In this document: one piece after another, positions 1 through 5,160 of the stretch
Layout of the letters: every line of letters begins with the position of its first letter
Position numbering within the stretch: position 1 is the stretch's first letter
From: Yimella sp.
GTDB lineage: Bacteria; Actinomycetota; Actinomycetes; Actinomycetales; Dermatophilaceae
Assembly (NCBI GenBank): GCA_030150425.1
Contig: JASLFY010000384.1
Span: forward strand, 1 to 5,160
Direction: 5' to 3'
DNA: 5,160 nucleotides
Notes under the pieces: generated by a model
What the model was told of the DNA's origin: nothing
Seen by the model: only the letters and a program-made list of their open reading frames with translations
Database searches by the model: none
Position numbers and translations under genes: made by a program

Positions 1-767
1 TGCTCGCAGCCGTCGGCTACGAGCACCACCAGGTAGCCGATGTTGTACGCCGCCAGCGGCCAGTCCCACGGGCCGGTCGACGCCATCCGACAGAGGTTGA
101 CGCCCTGCCACAGCGGCGACAGGCGGGCGGCGAACTCCAGCGCGGCCGGCAGCGTGGCAATCGGGAAGAACGAGCCGCTGAACAGAGTCAGCGGGATCAT
201 CAACAGCCGGAAGATCACCGAGAAACCGGACTCGCTCTCGGCGCGCACCGCGTAGGCGTAGACCGGCAGCGCGGCGGCGAGCCCGATCAACACCTGCACG
301 ACGATCACCACCGGAACGCTCCACCAGCGGTGGAAGACGTCGAAGAACGCGATCACGACGGTGAACACGACCGAGGTGGTCAGCACCCGGAAGAGGATGA
401 ACAGAACGTGGGCCTGCAGCACGTCCTCGACCCGCAGCGGGGTCGCCAGTTGGGCTTCGTAGGTCTTCACCCACTTGCGCATTCCCATCACCGGATAGGT
501 CGTCTCGCCGAAGCCGACCTGCATCGACTGGGAACAGACCATCCCGGGCACCACGAACGCGAGGTAACTGGTCGCGCCCTCCAACGTGGACGGGTCTGCG
601 GTGACGAAGCCGCCGAGCAGGACGCCCATCGCGATGACGTAGAACCACGGCGTGATGAACGACGTGAAGACCGTGCCCCGCCAGGTTCGGCGGTAGACGG
701 TCAGCCAGTAGTCGAGCAGGTGCAGCGGGCTCGGCCCGCCGGCCGGCTGCGCCCCGGTGGCAGTCAT
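1..767 (-). CDS. ABC-2 type transporter permease, NodJ/DrrB-like (C-terminus cut by window edge)
   Basis: This is the membrane subunit of an ABC exporter, acting in the cytoplasmic membrane with the ATPase encoded directly upstream. The frame is open from an ATG at 767 to the window edge, giving 255 codons with no stop. NodJ-like proteins are about 260 residues, so little should be missing. I see about six hydrophobic segments, at roughly residues 36-56, 68-86, 120-142, 150-173, 184-205 and 237-253. The fifth is followed by SGSFFPIATLP, close to the Ser-Gly-x-Phe-Phe-Pro segment typical of the ABC-2/NodJ family. The start is fixed by overlap with the ATPase stop (TGATG, one shared base), which implies translational coupling and fixed stoichiometry. 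The substrate cannot be read from sequence. Family members export lipo-oligosaccharides (NodJ) or drugs (DrrB). Confident in family, not in cargo. Confidence 0.9.
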   Translation of the reverse strand, partial: MTATGAQPAGGPSPLHLLDYWLTVYRRTWRGTVFTSFITPWFYVIAMGVLLGGFVTADPSTLEGATSYLAFVVPGMVCSQSMQVGFGETTYPVMGMRKWVKTYEAQLATPLRVEDVLQAHVLFILFRVLTTSVVFTVVIAFFDVFHRWWSVPVVIVVQVLIGLAAALPVYAYAVRAESESGFSVIFRLLMIPLTLFSGSFFPIATLPAALEFAARLSPLWQGVNLCRMASTGPWDWPLAAYNIGYLVVLVADGCE

Positions 768-1681
768 CAGTCGACCAACGTTCGACCGGTGAGGCGCAGG
801 AAGACGTCCTCCAGGGTGGCGCGGCGGACCAGGGAGGCGATCGGCCGCAGTCCGGCGTCGGCGACGGCGTGCAACGCACCCTCGCCGTCGGCGGTGTAGA
901 GCAGCAGCCGGTCGGGCAGCACCTCGACGCGGTCGGCGTACGGCGCCACCTTGTCGGCGAGCGCCTCGTGTTCGCCGATGCCGAAGCGCAGCTCGGCGAC
1001 CTCGCGGCTGGAGTAGCTGTCGATCAGTTCGCGCGGCGAGCCCTCGGCGGCGATGACGCCCTTGTCCATCACCACGAGCCGGTCGCAGAGCTGCTCGGCC
1101 TCGTCCATGTAGTGGGTGGTCAGGACCAGCGTGACGCCCTGCTGTTTGAGCCGGAACAGCTTGTCCCACAACAGGTGTCGCGCCTGCGGGTCGAGGCCGG
1201 TGGTCGGCTCGTCGAGCAGCAGGATCTCCGGGTCGTTGATCAGCGAGCGGGCGATGGTCAGGCGCCGCTTCATACCGCCGGACATCGCCTCGACCCGCCC
1301 GTCGGCCTTGTCGGTGAGCTGGGCGAACTCCAACAACTCGTCGGCCTTGGCCCGCACCTGCTTGCGCGGGATGCCGAAGTAGCGGCCGTAGACGATGAGG
1401 TTGTCGCGCACGCTGAGCTCGTTGTCGAGCGTGTCCTCCTGCGGGCAGACGCCGATCCGGGCGCGGATGCTCGGCCCGTCGGTGGCGGGGTCCATGCCGA
1501 GGATCTCCAGGTCTCCGGCCGTACGCGGGGAGACGGTGGCGATCATCCGCATCGTCGAGGACTTCCCGGCGCCGTTGGGGCCGAGGAAACCGAACGCCTC
1601 GCCCGGGCGCACGCTGACGTCGATCCCGCGTACGGCCTCGAAGTCGCCGAAGTTCTTGCGCAGTCCGGCAGCCCGGATCAT
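767..1681 (-). CDS. ABC transporter ATP-binding protein, NodI/DrrA-like
   Basis: This is the ATPase that powers the NodJ/DrrB-like permease encoded next. From the ATG at 1681 it is 304 residues, the normal NodI length. Motifs in order are Walker A GPNGAGKSS (34-42), Q-loop Gln81 in CPQED, signature MSGGMKRR (133-140), Walker B ILLLDEPT (153-160, catalytic Glu158), D-loop GLDP (162-165) and H-loop His190. All key residues are intact. The stretch CPQEDTLDNELSVRDNL (79-95) and the C-terminal ATLEDVFLRLTGR are typical of NodI/DrrA-type exporters. A GTG at 1693 would add four residues (VDTP). Neither start has a clear Shine-Dalgarno, so a leaderless transcript is possible. The frame stays open upstream to 2104, but that part lies over the preceding gene and looks non-coding. 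The stop overlaps the permease start by one base. Drug or lipid export is likely; substrate unknown. Confidence 0.95.
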   Translation of the reverse strand: MIRAAGLRKNFGDFEAVRGIDVSVRPGEAFGFLGPNGAGKSSTMRMIATVSPRTAGDLEILGMDPATDGPSIRARIGVCPQEDTLDNELSVRDNLIVYGRYFGIPRKQVRAKADELLEFAQLTDKADGRVEAMSGGMKRRLTIARSLINDPEILLLDEPTTGLDPQARHLLWDKLFRLKQQGVTLVLTTHYMDEAEQLCDRLVVMDKGVIAAEGSPRELIDSYSSREVAELRFGIGEHEALADKVAPYADRVEVLPDRLLLYTADGEGALHAVADAGLRPIASLVRRATLEDVFLRLTGRTLVD

Positions 1682-1708
1682 CGGTGTGTCCACGGGCGAG
1701 GAGGCTAC

Positions 1709-1737
1709 CGGTGGCCACCGACAACCGGCGACCGGTT
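1709..1737. promoter_or_regulatory. Two adjacent inverted repeats in the gap before the ABC exporter genes
   Basis: The gap between the dehydratase/VOC stop (1746) and the ATPase start (1681) holds a perfect 12-bp palindrome, CGGTGGCCACCG, at 1709-1720. It also holds an inverted repeat with 6-bp arms, AACCGG and CCGGTT, around a 3-base centre at 1723-1737. On the minus strand a TAGCCT hexamer (1707-1702), which fits the TANNNT form of a -10 element, directly follows the palindrome and lies 8 nt before the alternative GTG start at 1693. This could be a short promoter with an operator, or hairpins ending the upstream transcript. No U-tract follows. No regulator gene is visible nearby. Confidence 0.35.
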
Positions 1738-1745
1738 TCCGCCTC

Positions 1746-2408
1746 TCAGCGGCCGGTGACCGAACAGATGCAGGAGCGGTTGCCCTCGGCGTCCGCCAAC
1801 ACCCAGTACGACGGTGCCGCGGCGTCGCTGACGAGCGTGCCGCCGGCGTCGATCGCGGCCTGCACGCGCCGCTCCGCCTCGTCCGCGGCCACCCACACGT
1901 CGAAGTGCCAGCGCTGCTCGAAGTCCTGGTCGGGCAGCTCCGGACCGCCGTCGCTCTTGCCCTGCCAACAGATCGTCGGCACCTGGCCACTCGCGTCGAC
2001 CGGCTCACCGTTCTTGACCTCGCTGCCCAACAGCGCGGCGTAGAACGGGGCGAGCTTCTCCCCCGCGGGGCTGTCCAGCCCGAGCTCGAGCTGGGTGAGC
2101 CCACCGGGGTCGGCGGTCGCGCCGACGGCCGCGGCGTGGGCGCTGATCTCCCGGGCCAGCGCGAGGTCGCGCTCGGTGATTCCGCCGACGTCGTGGCTGA
2201 CCAGGGTGACGATGACCTCGGGGTAGCTGAGGCTGATGTCGGGGTGGTGGTTCGCCGCCTCGGCCGACGCGCCGATCCGGTTCACCAGGTCGAGGCCGGT
2301 GGCGAAGTCACCGGTGTGGAAGCGGGCCTTCAGCCGGCCGAGGATCTGCCGCCAGTCGGTGAGGCCGGCGTCGCGTACGGCTGCGGTGGTCAGTTTCTGA
2401 TCGCTCAT
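1746..2408 (-). CDS. Pterin-4a-carbinolamine dehydratase-like domain fused to a VOC/glyoxalase-like domain
   Basis: This is a 220-residue cytosolic protein with two domains. Residues about 1-100 match 4a-hydroxytetrahydrobiopterin dehydratase (PCD/DCoH), which dehydrates the 4a-carbinolamine pterin. The core EAANHHP (50-56) is followed by His72 and Asp81. The spacings (His55 to His72 is 17, to Asp81 is 26) equal those of the human active-site residues, so the catalytic set looks complete. Residues about 105-220 look like a VOC/glyoxalase-type domain: LELGLDSPAGEKLAPFYAALLG, then WHFDVWV with a possible metal ligand His168, then DAEGN with Glu208. The ATG at 2408 was chosen because MSDQKL begins the conserved part. 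An upstream GTG at 2450 would place the start inside a large hairpin. No strong Shine-Dalgarno precedes 2408. No pterin-dependent hydroxylase is visible nearby. The family call is firm for the first domain; the role of the second is unknown. Confidence 0.9.
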   Translation of the reverse strand: MSDQKLTTAAVRDAGLTDWRQILGRLKARFHTGDFATGLDLVNRIGASAEAANHHPDISLSYPEVIVTLVSHDVGGITERDLALAREISAHAAAVGATADPGGLTQLELGLDSPAGEKLAPFYAALLGSEVKNGEPVDASGQVPTICWQGKSDGGPELPDQDFEQRWHFDVWVAADEAERRVQAAIDAGGTLVSDAAAPSYWVLADAEGNRSCICSVTGR

Positions 2409-2419
2409 GTCACGACCGT

Positions 2420-2458
2420 ACGACCGGTTGCGGACGGTGTGGGTCCGCAACCGGTCGT
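2420..2458 (-). terminator. Perfect 15-bp inverted repeat, candidate terminator or operator
   Basis: The arms ACGACCGGTTGCGGA (2420-2434) and TCCGCAACCGGTCGT (2444-2458) are exact reverse complements around a 9-nt loop. The hairpin starts 28 nt after the fasciclin stop and ends 11 nt before the ATG of the dehydratase/VOC gene. Position and stability suit a transcription terminator for the fasciclin gene. However, no U-run follows on the minus strand, so it would be a U-less, actinobacterial-type hairpin. Its closeness to the next start also fits a protein-binding site or a structured leader. Confidence 0.55.
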
Positions 2459-2486
2459 CGCCCCCCGGCCTCTCATCCCCCGGCTT

Positions 2487-3161
2487 TCACTTCATCGGCA
2501 TCAAGACCGTGTCGACGAGGTAGACGGTGGCGTTCGCGGTCTGCACGTTCCCGCAGAGCACCTTCGCGCCGGCCACGTCGACGTCCGGCACCATGCCCGT
2601 GACGGAGATCGAGTCGCCGGCCAACGTCGTGTGGCTGCCGGCCAACTGGTTCGGGGCGAGCCGACCCTTGACGACGTGGTGGGTCAGCAGTGCGGTGAGC
2701 GCGGTCTTGTCGTTCAGGGTCTTGTCGAGCGCGGCCTTCGGCAACTTCGCGAAGGCGGAGTTCACCGGGGCGAAAACAGTGATGTCCTTGCTGGTGTTCA
2801 AGGTGTCGACCAGACCGGCCTTCTTGACCGCGGCGACCAGGGTCGTCAGCAGTGGGTTGTTGCTCGCGGCGGTGGCAACCGGGTCCTTCGCCATCCCGGA
2901 GAACGAGCCGGAGCCGGACGAGGGGACCTTCGCGCAGCCGGTGCCGAAGCGGGCCGTCGAGCCGGTCATCGAGCCCATGGAGCTGCTCATCGAGCTGGAC
3001 ATCGGGGACGACATCGGGTCGGACGACATGGACGACGACATCGAGTCGGACATCGGCGACGACATCGAACTGCTCGACCCGGACGAGTCCGAACCGCCGC
3101 AGGCAGTCAGTCCGAGCGCGGCGGTCGCGGCGAGCGCGAGGGTGGGGGTGAGGCGCTTCAT
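2487..3161 (-). CDS. Fasciclin-domain lipoprotein, MPT83/MPT70-like, with Met/Ser-rich linker
   Basis: This is a 224-residue secreted lipoprotein. Residues 1-20 form a signal peptide (KR, then a hydrophobic core) ending in the lipobox LTAC, with Cys21 as the lipidation site. Residues about 30-66 form a low-complexity Ser/Met linker. Residues about 76-224 form one fasciclin domain, with GMAKDPVATAASNNPLLTTL (89-108), ITVFAPVNSAF (127-137), the HHVV motif (161-164) and the C-terminal TANATVYLVDTVLMP. These closely follow mycobacterial MPT83/MPT70. Cys76 and Cys203 sit where MPT70-type proteins carry a disulfide. The ATG at 3161 is set by AGGAG six bases upstream and by the signal peptide. Fasciclin domains usually mediate adhesion or carbohydrate/protein contacts at the cell surface; the exact role is unknown. 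The gene follows the molybdoenzyme gene after an 89-bp gap holding its own putative promoter. In mycobacteria the homologues are controlled by SigK. Confidence 0.95.
   Translation of the reverse strand: MKRLTPTLALAATAALGLTACGGSDSSGSSSSMSSPMSDSMSSSMSSDPMSSPMSSSMSSSMGSMTGSTARFGTGCAKVPSSGSGSFSGMAKDPVATAASNNPLLTTLVAAVKKAGLVDTLNTSKDITVFAPVNSAFAKLPKAALDKTLNDKTALTALLTHHVVKGRLAPNQLAGSHTTLAGDSISVTGMVPDVDVAGAKVLCGNVQTANATVYLVDTVLMPMK
2964..3071 (-). repeat. Degenerate 12-bp tandem repeat encoding a Met-Ser linker
   Basis: The codons for residues 31-66 of the fasciclin lipoprotein form a degenerate tandem repeat of about 12 bp, roughly ATG followed by three codons, mostly Ser. Met occurs at residues 33, 37, 41, 45, 50, 54, 58, 62 and 65, giving steps of 4,4,4,5,4,4,4,3. 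Pro, Asp and Gly are the main replacements for Ser. The repeat lies between the lipidated Cys21 and the folded domain, so it tethers the domain to the membrane. Ser codons are mixed (TCG, TCC, AGC), so the pattern is kept better in protein than in DNA. Confidence 0.85.
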
Positions 3162-3167
3162 GAGGTT

Positions 3168-3172
3168 CTCCT
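3168..3172 (-). promoter_or_regulatory. Ribosome binding site of the fasciclin gene
   Basis: AGGAG is read on the minus strand with six bases between it and the ATG at 3161. It is the clearest Shine-Dalgarno in the window and fixes this start against the longer frame running through from upstream. Confidence 0.8.
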
Positions 3173-3194
3173 GACATCGGAAGTTGACATCAGG

Positions 3195-3223
3195 GGTTCG
3201 CCACCGACTCCTCAGCGGATTGG
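3195..3223 (-). promoter_or_regulatory. Putative ECF-sigma (SigK-like) promoter for the fasciclin gene
   Basis: In the 89-bp gap before the fasciclin gene, the minus strand reads CCAATCC (3223-3217), a 16-bp spacer, then CGAACC (3200-3195). Transcription would start near 3188 and leave a leader of about 27 nt carrying the Shine-Dalgarno. The two boxes and spacer have the shape of an ECF promoter. They resemble, from memory, the CCATCC / CCGAAT type reported for mycobacterial SigK targets. The assignment to SigK rests on this resemblance and on the RskA-like gene upstream. Confidence 0.45.
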
Positions 3224-3250
3224 TCGAATCACTTTTGTTTCCAATGGTTT

Positions 3251-4741
3251 TCAGCGCACATTGACGACGATCTCGTGGTAGCCGGAGGCGCCGTCGGGGA
3301 ACGGGTCTGCGCGCTGGTCGGTCTGCACCGCGTTGCTCGTGCCGTACACGCAGCGGGCCCGCAGCCGGTGCTGTCCGGCGGTCGCCTGCCAGGGGAACCA
3401 CCACTGTCTCCAGTAGTCGATCGAGACGTCGGCGCCCATCCGCGCCTGCTGCCACGGCCCGTCGTCGATCTGCACCTGCACCGCGCGTACGCCCTGGAAC
3501 TGCGCCCACGCGGTCCCGCCGATGGCGACCGTCCCGGCCTTCACGGTGGCCAGTGAGGTCGGGGTGTCGATCCGCGTCTCGGGTTTGACCGGCCCCTTCT
3601 CGGCCCATCCCCGCACGGTCCAGTACGCCTTGTGGTCGGCGTACGTCGTCACGGTCAGGCGGGTGACCCACTTGGTGGCGCCGACGTAGCCGTACAGCCC
3701 GGGCGTCACCAGTCGTGCGGGGTAGCCGTGTTCGCGCGGCAGCAGTTCGCCGTTCATGCCGACCGCGAGCAGCGCGCCGCGTTCGACGTCGGTGAGGGCG
3801 GCCAGCGGGGTCGAGGAGGTGTAGCCGTCCGAGGAGGTCGACAGCACCTGGTCGTTGCCCGGCTTCGGTCGCGCCCGGGCGAGCAGCTCGCGCACCGGGA
3901 TTCCGGTCCAGCGCGCTCCCCCGGCGTACTCGCCGCCGACCTCGTTGCTGACGCAGCAGAGCGTCACGTCGGACTCGACCAGCGGCATCGCCATGATCTC
4001 GGCGTACGTGAACCGCTGCGGCGCCTCGACCTCGCCGTCGATCTCCAGGGTCCAGTCGTCGGCCGACAGGCGCGGGACGACCAGGGCGGTGTCGACCCGG
4101 TAGAAGCTGCCGTTCGGGGTGCGCAGCGGGGTGATCCCGCTGACCGGCAGGTCGGCCGGCAGCGCGGGCAGCGGCTTGCGGACCCGCGGGAGCGTGCCGA
4201 CGATCTTGGCGGCCCCGGCGACCGACTGACCGACGCTCATCGCCAGCAGTCCGCCCACCGATGCAACACCGGAGAGCAGCAGGGCGCGCCGACTCGTGCC
4301 GGAATCGTCCTGTCCCGCAACGGAATGCAGCCACTGGAACCCACCGAGCCCGACGATCGCGGTCACCACACTGGGCAAGAGGGAGCTCAGGTCGGCGGTC
4401 GGACGCGAGGTCGCGGCGGCGCCGGCCGCGACGACCAACAGCGCGAGCAGCCCGAACCCGACCGGGTAGCTGCGTCGCCCGACGATCCCCGCGACCGCGG
4501 CCAGCAGCAGGGTCACGATCGCGATCCCGGCCAGCAGGAACGGCTTGTCGTTGGTGCCGAAGGTGCTGACCGCCCACTCCTTGACCGGGGTCGGCGTCGC
4601 GTCGATCACCGTCGACCCGACGGCGTACGGCGGGGAGGCGTCGGGGCGGATCAGCCCGGCGACCAGGTGGCCGGCGCCCGCACCGAGCAGGGTCGCGCCG
4701 ACGCCGCTCAGCGCGGCGCGGCTCTCTGCGCGTACGTCCAT
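3251..4741 (-). CDS. Membrane molybdopterin-dependent oxidoreductase, sulfite-oxidase family, five N-terminal helices
   Basis: This 496-residue membrane protein has about five hydrophobic helices (roughly 10-30, 67-88, 93-111, 122-141, 152-175). An extracytoplasmic sulfite-oxidase-type Moco domain follows (about 200-385), then an Ig-like Mo-co dimerization domain (about 390-496). The Moco-ligand cysteine should be Cys263 in LCCVSNEVGG, aligning with CxxN of sulfite oxidases. The Arg found five residues after this Cys in animal sulfite oxidase is Val268 here, so sulfite may not be the substrate. TSRRALLLSG (149-158), just before helix 5, resembles a twin-arginine signal. It implies Sec insertion of helices 1-4 and Tat export of the cofactor-loaded domain, as described for a Streptomyces molybdoprotein and for actinobacterial Rieske proteins. 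The ATG at 4741 overlaps the anti-sigma stop (TGATG). No haem or quinone partner gene is visible. Family firm; reaction unknown. Confidence 0.92.
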   Translation of the reverse strand: MDVRAESRAALSGVGATLLGAGAGHLVAGLIRPDASPPYAVGSTVIDATPTPVKEWAVSTFGTNDKPFLLAGIAIVTLLLAAVAGIVGRRSYPVGFGLLALLVVAAGAAATSRPTADLSSLLPSVVTAIVGLGGFQWLHSVAGQDDSGTSRRALLLSGVASVGGLLAMSVGQSVAGAAKIVGTLPRVRKPLPALPADLPVSGITPLRTPNGSFYRVDTALVVPRLSADDWTLEIDGEVEAPQRFTYAEIMAMPLVESDVTLCCVSNEVGGEYAGGARWTGIPVRELLARARPKPGNDQVLSTSSDGYTSSTPLAALTDVERGALLAVGMNGELLPREHGYPARLVTPGLYGYVGATKWVTRLTVTTYADHKAYWTVRGWAEKGPVKPETRIDTPTSLATVKAGTVAIGGTAWAQFQGVRAVQVQIDDGPWQQARMGADVSIDYWRQWWFPWQATAGQHRLRARCVYGTSNAVQTDQRADPFPDGASGYHEIVVNVR

Positions 4742-5160
4742 CAGAACGCCGCCAGTGCGAGCGGTTTGGTGGTGGGCTGCGCCGATCCACCCGCGGGTTC
4801 GAGGGTGATCCCGACCCCGACCGCGCGGGCCGCGTTGCCGTGGAGCTCCATCGCGACGACGCCGTCCTGCGGGCCGGGCAGCACCCCGGCCGACACCATC
4901 GAACCGTCCGGCTGCTGCAGCCACAGCTGGTACGAGCGGCCGGTGGGCGCCGCTCCGATCAGGGCCGACCGGAAGACCGCCTTCCCCATCGTCTGCGAGC
5001 GGGTGACCGTGGCGGTGTGGCCCGGCATCTCGAGGGTGTAGGTGCGCGCGTCGGCCGCCTGGCTGACCTGGGTCATCGCGTTCACCGGGGCGGTGGACCG
5101 GTGGGCCGCACCGATCGCCACTCCGCCGACGCCGATCACCGCGGCCGCCGCGGCCGCGGT
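4741..5160 (-). CDS. RskA-like anti-sigma factor, C-terminal part (N-terminus beyond window)
   Basis: The last 139 residues of an anti-sigma factor of the RskA type are visible; the reading frame is still open at 5160. The fragment starts inside an Ala/Gly/Val-rich transmembrane helix ending at GAAHR. The extracytoplasmic RskA C-terminal domain follows: SYQLWL, then DGSMVSAGVLPG, then VGVGITLEPAGGSAQPT, the family hallmark near the C-terminus. The missing N-terminal part should hold the cytoplasmic sigma-binding domain. RskA sequesters SigK and is removed by regulated membrane proteolysis in mycobacteria. A GTG at 5139 is not the true start, because coding continues upstream into the helix. 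The stop overlaps the molybdoenzyme ATG by one base, so the two are co-translated. A sigK-like ECF sigma gene is expected just upstream, outside the window. Confidence 0.88.
   Translation of the reverse strand, partial: TAAAAAAVIGVGGVAIGAAHRSTAPVNAMTQVSQAADARTYTLEMPGHTATVTRSQTMGKAVFRSALIGAAPTGRSYQLWLQQPDGSMVSAGVLPGPQDGVVAMELHGNAARAVGVGITLEPAGGSAQPTTKPLALAAF

Noticed and set aside
1682..2104. A 141-residue N-terminal extension of the ABC ATPase
   Set aside because: It overlaps the dehydratase/VOC gene in another frame, is Ser/Arg-rich and has no counterpart in NodI/DrrA proteins.
2527..3174. A plus-strand frame with an Asp/Ile-rich acidic stretch resembling a binding repeat
   Set aside because: The acidic pattern is the antisense reading of the Met-Ser repeat in the lipoprotein gene.
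3224..3250. AT-rich patch after the molybdoenzyme stop as a terminator
   Set aside because: Only weak 5-bp complementarity (ATTGG/CCAAT) was found and no stable stem with a U-run, so it more likely belongs to the upstream part of the fasciclin promoter.
1395..3281. A 628-codon open frame on the plus strand
   Set aside because: It runs antisense over well-supported genes, is rich in Arg, Gly, Val and His with no recognisable domain, and reflects third-position GC bias of the opposite strand.
2487..4790. A 767-codon minus-strand frame joining an Arg-rich stretch to the fasciclin protein
   Set aside because: The upstream part is the wrong frame of the molybdoenzyme gene. A Shine-Dalgarno, signal peptide and lipobox place the true start at 3161.
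4742..4924. An N-terminal extension of the molybdoenzyme back to 4924
   Set aside because: It overlaps the conserved C-terminus of the anti-sigma gene and is Arg/Gly-rich. The TGATG junction gives a natural start at 4741.
3632..5041. A 469-codon plus-strand frame
   Set aside because: It is antisense to the molybdoenzyme and anti-sigma genes, with low-complexity Arg/Gly/Asp/Gln composition and no domain.

Overview
The window is a very GC-rich stretch with strong G/C bias at third codon positions, typical of an actinobacterium. The proteins also fit that group: an RskA-type anti-sigma factor, an MPT70/MPT83-like fasciclin lipoprotein and a five-helix membrane molybdoenzyme. The genus cannot be fixed from the sequence. 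Every gene I can support is on the minus strand, so transcription runs from position 5160 towards 1. Long open frames on the plus strand are GC-driven shadows.

Region A (5160 to 2487) is an envelope/redox module. In order of transcription it holds the C-terminal part of an RskA-like anti-sigma factor (cut by the window edge), a polytopic membrane protein with a sulfite-oxidase-type molybdopterin domain, and a fasciclin-domain lipoprotein. The first two genes overlap by one base (TGATG). The fasciclin gene follows an 89-bp gap that contains a good Shine-Dalgarno sequence and a plausible ECF-sigma promoter. The layout recalls the mycobacterial SigK/RskA system, whose known targets include MPT70 and MPT83. 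A sigK-like gene is therefore expected just beyond 5160, but it is not visible. The lipoprotein carries a Met/Ser repeat with nine methionines at near-regular four-residue spacing. Next to a molybdoenzyme of the superfamily that includes the methionine sulfoxide reductase MsrP/YedY, and under an anti-sigma factor, this suggests a possible oxidant-scavenging and repair system. That is a hypothesis.

Region B (2486 to 1746) is a 78-bp gap with a perfect 15-bp inverted repeat, followed by a two-domain protein. An N-terminal pterin-4a-carbinolamine dehydratase-like domain with its catalytic histidines is fused to a C-terminal VOC/glyoxalase-like domain.

Region C (1745 to 1) is a short gap with two inverted repeats, then an ABC-2 type exporter: a NodI/DrrA-like ATPase and a NodJ/DrrB-like permease coupled by another TGATG overlap. 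The permease runs off the left edge but is nearly complete. It has no internal stop between its start and the window edge. No RNA genes, CRISPR arrays or mobile elements were seen.
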